Notes: generated by a model from the letters alone, not told the origin. Numbered from the stretch's first letter, positions 56,301 to 63,144 are shown. The stretch: 64,000 nt of DNA from Holothuria scabra (GCA_037179385.1 CM074185.1:13710866-13774865), one strand, 5' to 3'. Translations and numbers: made by a program.

Positions 56301-59300
56301 TGTGTATCATGAATAGACCAGCTACTTGAGTCTTGATGTACATAAACCTCTTGCCTCTTTTCACTTGAGTCTTGATGTGCATAAAACTCTAGACTACAGT
56401 AGCCTCTAGACTACTCTAGCTGCCACTTAATTCTTGATGTGCATAAAACTCTAGCCTTCTCTGGCCATCTGAGTCTTGATATGCATAATAATCAAGACTA
56501 TTCTAGCCACTTAAGAGTGCTGATGTGCATTATGATCTAGACTGCTCTATAGCCACTTGAGTCTAGTTGTGCATAGTATGCTAGCCTTTGGTCACTTGAC
56601 TCTTAAAGTGTATAATACTCTAGCCAACTGTAGTCTCTAGAGTCTTGATGTGCATAATAGTCCCTAGCAACTTGAGTCCTGTTAGACATAGTACACTGGC
56701 CGACTCTAGCCTCTAGCTATTTGAGTCTTGATGTGCTTAAAACTCTAGCCTACAGTAGCCTCTAGAATCTTGATGTGCGTAATACTCCAGCCAACTTTAG
56801 ACACTTGAGTCCTGATGGTAGTCGTGGTAGTCAATCACATGACTTCATATTTTTACACTTATACAGAAAATGATTGGTTTAATTCATTTTGTTTTAATGT
56901 ATGTTGAATGGTGTAAACACCAAACCAAATAACCCTTTCAATCCTGGATTTCTGTAGGATTTATGACCTCTGACCCTGAATTATTTTTAGTTTTTGCCTA
57001 ACCACCATCACTATGCCCACCTCCAAATACCCCTGTATTATGTCTTTATACTAGGTTGTAAGCCTATCTGTTTCAGGTGTTCCAAAATATCCTTTTCTTT
57101 TCTATTATGAAATGTGTATTATTTGAACACTCCTCTTGTTTCAGTGAAAATAGCAATAAGTATTGCAAAGCTTCTCCAATATCTGCATGGCTTTTCTAAT
57201 TTCTTTCAACAGTGCGGAACTCCTTAAGCAGAAAAATTCCTACATCTTGGACCCTGGCAGAGCATTCTCTGGGAATCCGTTCCCTACTGGTGTTGACCCT
57301 GTAAGTTAATAAACTTAAAACATTAGGAAGACAGCTGGTTTAGGACTCTTGACCACTGAAAACCAGGCAAATCATACATTTTGACAGGAAACCTGGATTA
57401 GTATCAATTGCCAAATGCAGCTGGAAGTCACCCAAGCATAAGCATAGTTTAAGCTTAAGTTTATGCTAATAAAGCGCTCAGTTATACTCAATAAAGCATT
57501 CACTGGCTCTTCACAAAAAGAATAAACACAAGTATAGAACAAAACCACAAACTAACAAAAGAAAGTTCAGTCAATTGAAAGTTCTAGTAAACAGATGCGT
57601 TTTAAGTTTAGATTTGAAAGAGTCGATAGATGAACAGTCCCTCACATTCTCTGGGAGGCTGTTCCATAATTTTGGACAGGCGACACTGAAAGATCTGTCA
57701 GGAAATGTTGAAGCTTTCGTGAAGGGCACATGAAGTAGACAACCACTAGTAGAGGAACGTGTAGAATAATGGCTTTTGCGTCACTGAATTACATTCGACA
57801 GATAATCAGGTGCTAGGTTATGGAGACGTTTGAAAACGTTAACTAAAAGTTTGAACTCGGCACGGACATGTATAGATGCTAACTGAAGCAAAAATCTTCC
57901 TGCTTCACTGATAGTGGGAAGCAGAGCATCACAGGGGACTATTTTAGTTTAATCACAGTGTGTAAACTTCAAAAGACTTGACCATCTCATTACGATTTAA
58001 AGCCATTTTTTCATCACTCTATATACTTTTTTAAGTCGACAATCAGCGACAAAAGTAGTTGGAACAACAACCCCCGCTTCCTCCATTCAATGTTGCTAAT
58101 CAGAGATTTTCGGGAAAGTGTTTCCAACTGACCAACATTGATTGGGGGGGGGGCAGGGGGGTTTGTTGGCCGAGAGTAAGGAAGGGTGAGGGAAGTTGGC
58201 TAACCAATTCCACTGTCTGTTCCAACACTTTTGTCGCGGATTGTCCTCGGGCCTGTACAAATGCAGCTGGTTCGCTAGTATCAAGTGGCGCGTCATTACT
58301 ACAGATTATGCATGCTGAAAAGGGATGGAAATGAGTGTTGGGCAGGTGGTGGAAGGATGGGGGAGGTGTGAAAGGGTAAGAGGGTGGGGGAGGGGGGGAA
58401 GGCATGGGTAATTGAGGCATTATCATTAAAAATTCCGGATTTTGGTTAATATGACGCTCATGTTCCTTTTGCAGGTTGAATATCGTAAATTCATGATAAG
58501 TTCTATGAAATTGTCGTATTTCTGGTTAGTTTTAACAGTCAAAATAATAATGACAATAATAATAACAATTATAATAACAATCATGATAGACAAGAATAAT
58601 TTTCATCAATTAGTTATCAAGTAAGTAAAAGTACTCAAAAGTAGGTTAAAGTAAAAGGAGACTAATTAATTTAATACATCATAAAAGAAATTAAATGCGT
58701 AGAATGAAAAGAATAAAAATCAGTTAAAAATAATGGAGAACAAATAGAGAAGCAAACAGCTAAGAAACAGTGAAGATACAAACATAACCCGACAAAAATC
58801 GATGGAATGAACTTGAGCAGCAACTTGACCGTCACATTATTACCTCAGGTGCTTTGGACGGTTAACTTACGTGGTAAACCTTCGTCGGCATTTAGTTTGC
58901 TTTACCGTGTGTTAAGCACACATTTCGCATTGGACAGTAAACCTATTGCCCAAAGTAGTCTTGTAAATAAATCTGTATCTTGATTTCTTCACACAAATGT
59001 TGCTTTACCGTGTTTACCATGTCAAATATTAAGCTTTAATGGACCTGCCCACGATTCAAAAGCATATTACAATGTTATTAAATCCATTTCAAATTATTTT
59101 CATCGCATTTGGCTGATAAAATGATCATGGCTGACGTGGTAAAACCATAATGTCAATTAAAATGTTGCTTTACCGTGTATGTAACGGCGCCACCAGTTTA
59201 AGGGGAAAAAAGTCTTCTCACAGACTTAATACTTCAGTCATTGTCCACAATTTGCACAGATGAGACTCAAGCGCTTGGACATGGACCCGATAATGTTGTC

Positions 59301-62300
59301 TATTGTTCCAACTGATATTGTTTTCAGGGTACGAATTACGCACTTCTGGAACGCGGTGAGTGATTCGGCCTCGATGTTGCGACGCAATGCGTCCTGTCCT
59401 AGCTGTCGGCCGGCAATGTGAGAAACGTTCTCAATCGGATTCAAATCCGGGCTTCGAAGTGGGATACGTAAAACCTCCAATCCCAGGTCACAGAAAGCGG
59501 TCTTTGCTAGAGCCAAATTCTGCGACGATCACCATCTTGAAGAAACAGTCGTCTTCGCTGGGGTCCACAAACTTCCATGATTCGTGGAAAGGGTCAGACT
59601 TACGCAGACCATTTGTGACGTCATCATTTGATTCAACTTAAATAAGCCACAAATTAAATAGGGTCCAATTATTCGAGTATATTGCCTGTTTCAGTTACTG
59701 ATGTTCTTGAATTCTGTCAATCCGAGTGGTAATTGAAGACAGTCACTTTAAGTAAAAGAATGTTAAACTTACAAAGACAGAAATGCTAGGAAAAAAGTTC
59801 CTGGAAGAAAAAACACATCATACAGGGACTTACTCATATTGCCCTTTGACACAATAATAACTGAGGAAATGACACTAAATCGAGACTGTTAGTCTTTATG
59901 AAGAACATAATTTGCACATGAATTACTTATAACACATGCACCACTTACGGAAGCAGTTGTTTCAGAAGAACGGAGTTTGTCATGAGAAGGGCCCACCGGA
60001 TACAGCGACCTCATTAGCACATTGATGTATAACGACATGCATATGCAGTGGCTACAATCCGCGACAAAAGTAGTTGGAACAACAACCCCCGCATCCCCGA
60101 TTCAATGTTGCTAATGAGAGATTTTCGGGAAAGTTTTTCCAATTGACCAACATTGATTGGGGGGCAGGGGGGTTTATTGGCCAAGAGTAAGGAAGGGTGA
60201 GGGAAGTTGGCTGACCAATTCCACTGTCTGCTCCAACACTTTTGTCGCAGATTGTAGGTGTATGAAAATTCTCTAGTTGGTTAGTGCTGTGTGATTGACA
60301 TCAAAATTTGATCATTCAAAGGATGCAGAGAAGCACACATTCCACAAAGTACAGATTGAGTGCTTGGAAATTACACACTGTAGCCTTATGTGTTCACAAG
60401 ATCATGGCCGTAGGCAATGAAATAGGTTTGTGACTGCACAAGGAGGTACTTTATACAGTAATGAGAGGAGCTGGAAATTGCACAGTTGGGAGAATAACTG
60501 TTGACATTTTTTACTTCTAGTCTTTGCTCTATTTTGATGTCAGTCTAAAGGAAGAGCTGAAGCAAAATTTTAATTTTGATAAATTATAGAAGAACCAAAT
60601 CTGTACAACATGGTGAAACTCCCATTGAAATGGGGCATGTACTTCTCAAGATGTAAACAAATGAAGTTACTATGCATTTCTTGCAAGGACATTTCAGTAT
60701 CATGGTATTATTGATGTGTAAATTGGTTGTAAACAAACAAAAGATCGCTTACTGATGCAAAGATATGACATCATGTGTGCTTGCTTCAAGTTCATTTTTG
60801 TTGGAAATGTGACACTTTTAATTGCTGATTTCTAGGGAACCACACACCCAGTTTCAATGAAATTTCACCAGATAGCAGAATCAGTTCCCTTCTAACATTT
60901 CAATTTTGCTTTAATTCTGCTCCATATCTGTACATTGACTAAACAATAAATGATCTGTGACTATGGCCTAACATCATGGTTGGTTACAGTTTAGCAGAGG
61001 CTGTCCAGTGTTGGTTTCATCTGTGTGGAATTTTGTTACCAGACAAATATCCTGAAATTTTCTTTAAAAGTTATTAACAAATTTAACATTTCTTCTAACC
61101 TGAAAAATCTCTTCAATATTTTTATATTCTGGTAAACAATCAATCCAGATGGTAAGAGGAAGTGCTGAAGATAAACGTTAAAATTCTCTGTCAAACTGCA
61201 ATTACCCCTTTACGGAAAATGTTAGCAATGGCTATGTAATGTAATTGAAAAATTGCTTATGGTTTCAACGATAGTGTGGTATGCACCAGATTGAGAATTT
61301 ATGTTGCATATAACAAATTGTAGGCAGTTTAATACCCAAACTTCCACAACCACCACCAACATCTAACCAATACCCCATCACCTTTTTCACCCATCACATA
61401 ACTAGACTGCCCAAGAGCAGTGGGACTGTAAAGTAAACATGTAAAGATATTAACATTATTTCATTGTACTTTTAACAGATATGGCAAGTAGCAAGCAACA
61501 AGCTTAATTTCCTCAACTCATTGAAAATGAAACTCTCTGTGATTCTTGGCATTAGTCAAATGACTTTTGGTGTCATTCTGAGCTACTTCAACTACCGGTA
61601 AGTTCACCTCAGTGATTTGATATGATTTGATTTTGTTACGAGTTTAATTCCTCAATGAATCTAAACCATCAGGTTAATCTAGTGGGGCCCATGGTCTTTT
61701 TTCCAGGTATGGGGCATTAGATTGTCATCCCTTTTACGTTACTTGTAGATCATTATACACAACCACAGAAGGGTCTTTGCTTTGTCTTAGTCTGGGCTTT
61801 GAACCCTGAACCTAATGGGGAACATCAGCTGCCCTTTAATTAAAGTGGCTCTTCATAAGGGTAACATGAATTGCCTCTAGTGTCATAAAATTTATGGTGA
61901 AGGGCAGTGCCTTTTTATACCAACTTTTAGGACACACTCATGCATCTTAAATATTGTGTGTGACATGAAAATGACAAAGTTGGGTATTTGAGGCAAAAAG
62001 TATTAAAAATCAAGAAAATTGCCACAGTCCTCATTAAATTCCTTAAAAAATTGACCATATTACAGGGTTATTTCTGACTTACACTTAACCATTCATAGAC
62101 ATGAGCTCAATATGTTATTCCCATGATGCCTTGGGGGAGGGGGCATGCCACATGTGGCTAATGTTATCCCTTGAAGCAAGTTTAAGGACATTTGTAACAT
62201 TAATTGGTCATGGGGGCTTTATTTTGAAAGTTGAACCCTTGAAAATCACCAGTATCAGTTACCAAACCATGAATTATTTGATGAGTAATTAAGAAATAAT

Positions 62301-63000
62301 TGATTTAAGGTTAGCAAAAGAAATGTGCAACACTCCACATCATTATTTTAGCATAAGCAAGAAGTAAAGATACCAGCATAATTTCAACTAACTTTTCTTG
62401 AGGAAAGCTTACTCCTTAACTGCCAAGTACAGTTAAAACTTTCTGCTGACATGTCATGCTTACTTTTAAATTTCACCAATATCACCACATCCGAGCAGAA
62501 GATTTTGTGTTGTTTTCCCCATGTCAAGGCTATTGCTAAAGGAATGATGGCTAACCTCTCTTACATAGTATAATTTGTGCAGTTGTCATAACTGTTTGAA
62601 GCTTGAATAGATTGAATTAAATACATAATAGACTTACAAAATTGTTGTTGGTATTGTTAATGGATTTGCTGATAAAAAGTGTGTACAAGATTCAAATCAA
62701 GTTTCTTTTCTCAAGAATGCTCTTACTTTTTCTGTAGCAGTTTTTCTCTTTCTAATCCTAGATCATGTAATTTTCTTTTCATTTGCCAACAGCTTTTTCC
62801 GACAGCAGGTCAATGTGGTGCTGGTGTTTATTCCACAACTGATATTCTTGGTGTGTATATTTGGTTACCTGGTATTGATGATCTTCATGAAGTGGTTCTT
62901 CTTCGATGCCTCCAACAGTGGTAGAGCGCCTAGTCTCATCATCACTCTCATCAATATGTTCATGTTTACCAGACCTCTCCATGACCTTTACTCTGGACAG
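26186..63000 (+). CDS. ATP6V0A1: V-type proton ATPase 116-kDa subunit a, exons 1-15 of a longer gene
   Basis: Encodes subunit a of the membrane (V0) sector of the vacuolar H+-ATPase, which holds the two half-channels that carry protons past the c-ring in endomembranes. Fifteen exons (listed separately) have GT/AG borders and consistent phases, giving 631 residues without a stop. Residues 1-397 are the cytosolic N-terminal domain that touches peripheral-stalk subunits. Membrane segments start at residue 398 (exons 11, 12, 14, 15), with a luminal loop in exons 12-13. The family is normally about 830-850 residues; the missing last ~200, with the essential proton-channel arginine, lie beyond the right edge. 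The start codon (acaATGGGG) matches the family's MG-LxRSEEM opening. Which vertebrate isoform (a1, a2, a4) it best matches cannot be decided here; the symbol is by family resemblance. Confidence 0.95.
26583..28755 (+). pseudogene. Second non-LTR retrotransposon relic (CR1/L2-like) in V-ATPase intron 1
   Basis: Plus-strand fragments show a linker ([14 protein letters not shown] near 26690, then a [18 protein letters not shown] stretch), reverse transcriptase motif [20 protein letters not shown] near 27340, the thumb ([19 protein letters not shown] near 27660) and a C-terminal tail (FEL-type, [17 protein letters not shown] near 28300). The catalytic motif reads FADY (27437-27448) instead of FADD, so the active site is mutated. 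Several stops and frameshifts occur, and part of the palm is deleted around 27195. It is split at 27928-28142 by a MITE. The 3' end is an ATGAA(ATGAA)n tail near 28730-28752. The endonuclease domain is absent. Confidence 0.85.
27928..28142. mobile_element. 215-bp MITE inside the reverse transcriptase relic, TATA target duplication
   Basis: Ends GAGGCTTTGCAATTGCGTCAC (left, within 27928-27948) and the inverted right end with complement GAGGCTTTTCACATGACGTCA. TATA is duplicated at 27924-27927 and 28143-28146. Removing one TATA plus the element rejoins the host frame without a shift (…HYR then ANTADL…), which confirms the boundaries. The interior is more GC-rich than its surroundings (ggccttgcgccgaacgcac). 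Confidence 0.85.
28756..29553. other. V-ATPase intron 1, right part
   Basis: AT-rich intron sequence, no exon or repeat recognised; ends in the acceptor TTTTCACAG before exon 2. Confidence 0.6.
29554..29632 (+). CDS. ATP6V0A1: V-ATPase a, exon 2 (residues 40-66)
   Basis: Acceptor TTTCACAG; encodes [20 protein letters not shown] and EMERKL, then donor C|GTAAGT. Ends in phase 1; the split Arg is completed by exon 3. Part of the cytosolic globular domain. Confidence 0.95.
30395..30665 (+). repeat. SINE family A, copy 3 (full head)
   Basis: A box TGGTCGAGTGG at 30401-30411 and B box GGAGTTTGACTCC at 30443-30455, then the shared body (cataccgaaaactt ... cgtaagcaatggagtag ... agccaataagctacaactgg). 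Sits in V-ATPase intron 2. Confidence 0.75.
30848..30965 (+). repeat. tRNA-like SINE head, different family
   Basis: GGGGTCGACTGATGGCTAAGATG resembles an A-box region (about 30854-30873), and GGTTCGAGTCC at about 30901-30911 is a perfect B box. The downstream body does not match family A. The anticodon-stem region does not make a convincing functional tRNA, so it is called a SINE head. Confidence 0.55.
31345..31442 (+). CDS. ATP6V0A1: V-ATPase a, exon 3 (residues 66-98)
   Basis: Acceptor CGCAAAG, then GTTTCCTGGAG completing Arg and reading [17 protein letters not shown] and on to APREMIDLE. Ends GAG|GTAATT in phase 0. Confidence 0.93.
31472..31765 (-). mobile_element. piggyBac-like MITE (family P), reverse, diverged
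   Basis: Starts after TTAA (31468-31471) and matches the complement of family P: gtccctccgacagctgtctaaac, catcgtctagacataatctta, gcttcaagacatg and actctcagtgcatgctgtgaaat. The far end (gtagtttgaaatggc) is degraded and lacks a clear TTAA. Confidence 0.6.
31880..32172 (-). repeat. tRNA-derived SINE, family B
   Basis: On the minus strand the A box TGGCCGAGTGGATAAAGG lies at about 32145-32162 and the B box GGAGTTCGGTTCC at 32096-32108. The head resembles a class II (Leu/Ser-like) tRNA with a longer variable region. The tail runs through ggtttttcatccaagagc to about 31900. The 61-codon frame over it (MAEWIKAVA...) is the SINE head translated. Confidence 0.75.
32321..32735. mobile_element. Foldback MITE (415 bp) in V-ATPase intron 3
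   Basis: Imperfect inverted arms of about 85 bp: left 32325-32410 (ATACATGGACA, ACTACATGGT, AAAAAGGGCACCAAGATGG) and right 32620-32735 holding the complements (ccatcttggtgtgcctttttc, accatgtactg, tgtccatgtat). The loop is AT-rich; no coding content. Confidence 0.65.
32740..34169. other. V-ATPase intron 3, right part
   Basis: Open frames at 33014-33436 and 33072-33383 overlap antisense and show no domain or splice support. No repeat recognised. The intron ends in TTTGCCAG. Confidence 0.5.
34170..34298 (+). CDS. ATP6V0A1: V-ATPase a, exon 4 (residues 99-141)
   Basis: Encodes a coiled-coil-like stretch, [20 protein letters not shown] then [19 protein letters not shown], matching the long helical arm of the cytosolic domain. 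Ends GAG|GTAATG in phase 0. Confidence 0.95.
34299..36831. other. V-ATPase intron 4, left part
   Basis: No exon or clear repeat recognised. The 149-codon reverse frame at 36054-36503 has no domain and looks like chance. Confidence 0.45.
36836..37128 (-). mobile_element. piggyBac-like MITE (family P), reverse
   Basis: Follows TTAA (36832-36835). It is the complement of the family: agcccctcccacaaatgtctgac, catccagacacaatctcagttt, gcagggtgagtata, tgtcaatcaaagtgctgagccaatgg and tttggggtgaga near the far end. It forms an inverted pair with 37533-37826, about 400 bp away. Confidence 0.7.
37533..37826 (+). mobile_element. piggyBac-like MITE (family P), intact ends
   Basis: TTAA at 37529-37532 and 37827-37830. 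The left end GGCAGTTTATTCTCACCTCA and right end ...GGGTGTGAAGATTTGCCCT are imperfect inverted repeats. The core matches 23957-24252 and 55282-55571. Confidence 0.75.
38038..38138 (+). CDS. ATP6V0A1: V-ATPase a, exon 5 (residues 142-175)
   Basis: Acceptor ACCAG then ATTGAATTC; encodes [20 protein letters not shown] and [14 protein letters not shown]. This acidic linker is the least conserved part of the domain, so a slightly later acceptor (38051-38052, start 38053) in the same frame cannot be excluded. Ends GG|GTATGT in phase 2, joining FVAGVI in exon 6. Confidence 0.85.
38820..38946 (+). CDS. ATP6V0A1: V-ATPase a, exon 6 (residues 175-217)
   Basis: Acceptor CACTCACAG; encodes [20 protein letters not shown] then [19 protein letters not shown], one of the most conserved blocks of the subunit. 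Ends ACG|GTAAAC in phase 0. Confidence 0.95.
39554..39636 (+). CDS. ATP6V0A1: V-ATPase a, exon 7 (residues 218-245)
   Basis: Acceptor TTCTTGTAG; encodes [20 protein letters not shown] and RVKKICEG, a hallmark block. Ends GG|GTAAGC in phase 2. Confidence 0.95.
39738..39965 (+). repeat. SINE family A, copy 4
   Basis: Diverged A box (ATGGTCAAGTTGTTGGAGC, about 39741) and B box (GGAGTTGGAATCC, 39788-39800), then tcataccaaagacttt, aacctactgccatt and gttagccacaactgg of the family A body. Located in V-ATPase intron 7. Confidence 0.7.
39966..40890. other. V-ATPase intron 7, right part
   Basis: Contains C-rich runs at 40205-40250 and G-runs at 40770-40815; otherwise nothing recognised. Confidence 0.5.
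40891..40984 (+). CDS. ATP6V0A1: V-ATPase a, exon 8 (residues 245-276)
   Basis: Acceptor TTATGTCAG; encodes [20 protein letters not shown] then [11 protein letters not shown]. Ends GCC|GTGAGT in phase 0. Confidence 0.95.
41345..41412 (+). repeat. TG/TATG microsatellite
   Basis: (TATG)n then (TG)n with a GTGTGACACTT-type transition, immediately before the 145-bp satellite. The same microsatellite-plus-TGACACTT arrangement occurs at 63732-63764. Confidence 0.8.
41422..42783 (+). repeat. 145-bp satellite carrying nuclear-receptor-type half-sites
   Basis: About nine head-to-tail units of 144-148 bp in V-ATPase intron 8. Each unit reads gttaacacgatatctcaagg ... ggatagatttcatatttggt ... cctattgtttttggcggAGGTCAAAGGTCA then tctgGGGTCAccgGGGGTCAAAGTC. 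AGGTCA-A-AGGTCA is an exact DR1, perfect at 41523, 41668, 41814, 41959, 42248, 42395, 42540 and 42684, with one change at 42103. The next half-sites (GGGTCA) follow at 4-base spacing. Unit length is not a multiple of three, so frames do not persist. Units are very similar to each other, indicating recent amplification. Confidence 0.9.
42784..44235. mobile_element. Insertion in the satellite, possibly hAT-like
   Basis: The satellite stops at 42783 and resumes, diverged, near 44236. The inserted DNA begins TTAGGGCTGTCAGCGATTAG, then ATTAATCG motifs (42800-42860), similar in style to ends of hAT-type elements I know from other animals. A matching right end and target duplication are not seen. 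The interior has short frames (43151-43652) without recognisable domains and is less AT-rich than the surrounding intron. Confidence 0.35.
44236..44995 (+). repeat. 145-bp satellite, diverged units
   Basis: About five degenerate units of the same satellite. One retains a perfect DR1 (44417-44429); others have changes (44273, 44562, 44697, 44851). Greater divergence than in 41422-42783 suggests an older part of the array. Confidence 0.8.
44996..46618. other. V-ATPase intron 8, right part
   Basis: No exon recognised; short frames at 45299-45797 lack domains. The intron ends TGCTCTTTCAG. Confidence 0.5.
46619..46831 (+). CDS. ATP6V0A1: V-ATPase a, exon 9 (residues 277-347)
   Basis: Encodes [20 protein letters not shown], then [20 protein letters not shown], then [20 protein letters not shown]. 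These are the strongly conserved distal cytosolic segments. Ends ACG|GTGAGT in phase 0. Confidence 0.96.
46900..47160 (+). repeat. SINE family A, copy 5
   Basis: TAGATGTAGAGCATCC (A-box region) and CAAGTTTGATTCCC (B-box region, 46958-46971), followed by tataccaaaggctat, gatacctactatgg and the 3' part cattgaaaagttgaggcgcaaaac-like sequence shared with 55580-55690. Confidence 0.65.
47161..48836. other. V-ATPase intron 9
   Basis: C and A runs at 47694-47730; otherwise AT-rich with no recognised exon or element. The intron ends TTGAAAACAG. Confidence 0.5.
48837..48987 (+). CDS. ATP6V0A1: V-ATPase a, exon 10 (residues 348-398)
   Basis: Encodes [20 protein letters not shown] then [20 protein letters not shown] and [10 protein letters not shown], the hinge from the cytosolic domain into the membrane. 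Ends CCAG|GTGAGA in phase 1. Confidence 0.96.
50859..51204. mobile_element. 346-bp hairpin MITE inside the Harbinger-like element
   Basis: Ends GTCTAAAGGCCTGTATAC and the complement GTCTAAAGGCATGTATAC. A second inner pair (TTTGTTGCACAGTGTAGACA near 50977 and its complement near 51100) makes the whole nearly a continuous hairpin. Frames across it on both strands mirror each other and are not genes. Confidence 0.75.
51254..51350 (+). repeat. tRNA-like SINE head
   Basis: TGGTGTAATGGGGTGC (about 51259) resembles an A-box region and GGGATCGATCCCC (51299-51311) a B box, followed by a short body and a T-run. The anticodon arm is not convincing, so a functional tRNA is unlikely. Confidence 0.45.
53457..54200. 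other. V-ATPase intron 10, right part
   Basis: AT-rich, no recognised feature until the acceptor TTATCTCTAG. Confidence 0.5.
54201..54340 (+). CDS. ATP6V0A1: V-ATPase a, exon 11 (residues 398-444)
   Basis: Encodes the first membrane segments: [20 protein letters not shown] then [18 protein letters not shown](A/F)GHG is the family signature between TM1 and TM2. Ends GAG|GTAACT in phase 0. Confidence 0.96.
54480..55000 (+). repeat. Three diverged tandem units of about 152 bp
   Basis: Shared order gtcagg..., TTTAGAGGG, tgtgcccat, aggcagatc, cactggtataatattgcagcatggg, ggctaaatcatgttgctgtgac. GGTATAATATT lies at 54611 and 54763. The third unit keeps only its first part. Confidence 0.65.
55175..55690 (+). 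repeat. SINE family A, copy 6, split by a MITE
   Basis: The left part 55178-55277 (gttagagcatcaac, gtcataccaaagactgt, cacttactgtcattgtgtg) and right part 55576-55690 (cagaagttgaggcgcaaaac) match the two halves of the copy at 46900-47160. The family P MITE 55282-55571 sits between them. Confidence 0.65.
55282..55571 (+). mobile_element. piggyBac-like MITE (family P), best-preserved ends
   Basis: TTAA at 55278-55281 and 55572-55575. Left AGGCAGTCAACTCTCACTCC, and the complement of the right end AGGCCTAACCCTCCACCCCA, both then CAAAC: clear imperfect inverted repeats. Core shared with the other copies. Nested in a SINE. Confidence 0.8.
55700..56044 (+). promoter_or_regulatory. Triplicated splice-acceptor segment before exon 12
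   Basis: A segment of about 150 bp is repeated directly. Each unit ends in a polypyrimidine tract and AG: tctgtctccctctatttcttattacag (AG 55739-55740), tctgtcatcctctattctgtattgcag (AG 55896-55897), and the real acceptor tctgtcgccctctgtttcag (AG 56043-56044). After each of the first two, the frame continuing from exon 11 meets a stop (about 10 and 7 codons on). The decoys look competent by eye; use is not shown. Confidence 0.7.
56045..56190 (+). CDS. ATP6V0A1: V-ATPase a, exon 12 (residues 445-493)
   Basis: Encodes [20 protein letters not shown] then [20 protein letters not shown], the third membrane segment and start of the luminal loop, with the conserved SGRYxxLLMGxFSxYxGxxYND. Ends TTAAG|GTATGT in phase 2. 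Confidence 0.95.
56200..56830 (+). repeat. Degenerate minisatellite, CTTGAGTCTTGATGTGCATA unit
   Basis: About ten imperfect units of roughly 50-70 bp, each with CTTGAGTCTTGATGTGCATA followed by (a)actctagcc(t)actctagcc, directly after exon 12. Units are diverged and of uneven length. Confidence 0.7.
57213..57300 (+). CDS. ATP6V0A1: V-ATPase a, exon 13 (residues 493-522)
   Basis: Acceptor TTTCAACAG; encodes [20 protein letters not shown] and [10 protein letters not shown], the luminal loop ending in the family's P(F/Y)P-G-DP motif. Ends CCT|GTAAGT in phase 0. Confidence 0.93.
57590..57930. repeat. Ancient dispersed repeat (retroelement 3' region?)
   Basis: The stretch acagatgcgttttaagttta ... 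tctgggaggctgttccataattttggacag ... ctgaaagatctgtc resembles a repeat sequence that I recall, uncertainly, from many animal genomes, including fish. Frames are interrupted by many stops. Identity as a retroelement tail is only a guess. Confidence 0.35.
58039..58244 (+). mobile_element. MITE T, left copy (206 bp)
   Basis: Ends ACAATCAGCGACAAAAGTAG and complement ACAATCCGCGACAAAAGTGT: imperfect inverted repeats extending through GTTGGAACA. It is in the same orientation as 60054-60255 and about 90% similar by eye, with a G-run in the middle. Confidence 0.75.
58245..60053 (-). other. Segment between the two MITE T copies
   Basis: Holds the transposase relic listed next. TTGCTTTACCGTGT or a close variant occurs three times at 58909, 59001 and 59163. 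The remaining sequence is AT-rich without recognisable coding content. Confidence 0.5.
59238..59641 (-). pseudogene. Tc1-like transposase, C-terminal fragment
   Basis: On the minus strand, FLQDGD near 59540 and, after a frameshift near 59520, [19 protein letters not shown] (near 59460), which contains the third catalytic acidic residue of the DDE triad (SPDLNPIE). Then come [12 protein letters not shown] and a tail ([14 protein letters not shown]) typical of Tc1/mariner DDE_3 transposases in marine invertebrates. The N-terminal DNA-binding region and first Asp are absent, so it is inactive. It ends in a stop at 59238. Confidence 0.85.
60054..60255 (+). mobile_element. MITE T, right copy (202 bp), TA flanks
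   Basis: ACAATCCGCGACAAAAGTAG at the left and GTCGCAGATTGT at the right, with TA on both sides (60053-60054 and 60255-60256), fitting a Tc1/mariner-type TA duplication. Same orientation as 58039-58244. Confidence 0.75.
60258..60505 (+). mobile_element. Fragment of piggyBac-like MITE (family P)
   Basis: gaaaattctctagttggttag, gtgattgacatcaaa, attgagtgcttggaaattacacactg, aggcaatgaaataggtttgtgac and gagaggagctggaaattg follow the order of the family core; the left end is cut off by MITE T. Confidence 0.5.
60506..61478. other. V-ATPase intron 13, right part
   Basis: AT-rich; no recognised feature until acceptor TTTTAACAG. Confidence 0.5.
61479..61597 (+). CDS. ATP6V0A1: V-ATPase a, exon 14 (residues 523-562)
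   Basis: Encodes [20 protein letters not shown] then [19 protein letters not shown], the next membrane segment. Ends CCG|GTAAGT in phase 2, splitting an Arg codon. Confidence 0.95.
61598..62792. other. V-ATPase intron 14
   Basis: No exon or element recognised; ends TTTGCCAACAG. Confidence 0.5.
62793..63000 (+). CDS. ATP6V0A1: V-ATPase a, exon 15 (residues 562-631), last exon in window
   Basis: Encodes [20 protein letters not shown] then [20 protein letters not shown] and [13 protein letters not shown] ... LYSGQ, a further membrane segment and the following loop. Ends CAG|GTGAGT in phase 0, so the gene continues to the right. Confidence 0.95.
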
Positions 63001-63144
63001 GTGAGTATACTCTTCACAGCAGTGTTTCCTCTAAGTCAGTGAGATAAGGTTTTATGGCTCAGTTTCTAACCAAATGGTTTCTTTCAGGCCGACCATGGCC
63101 CTTTTTGGTTCCTTGCGGTAGCAAAGGAACCTGTGTAGTCAGGT

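Noticed and set aside
58100..58426. Proline-rich reverse frame
   Set aside because: Generated by G-runs in MITE T and the adjacent G-rich stretch.
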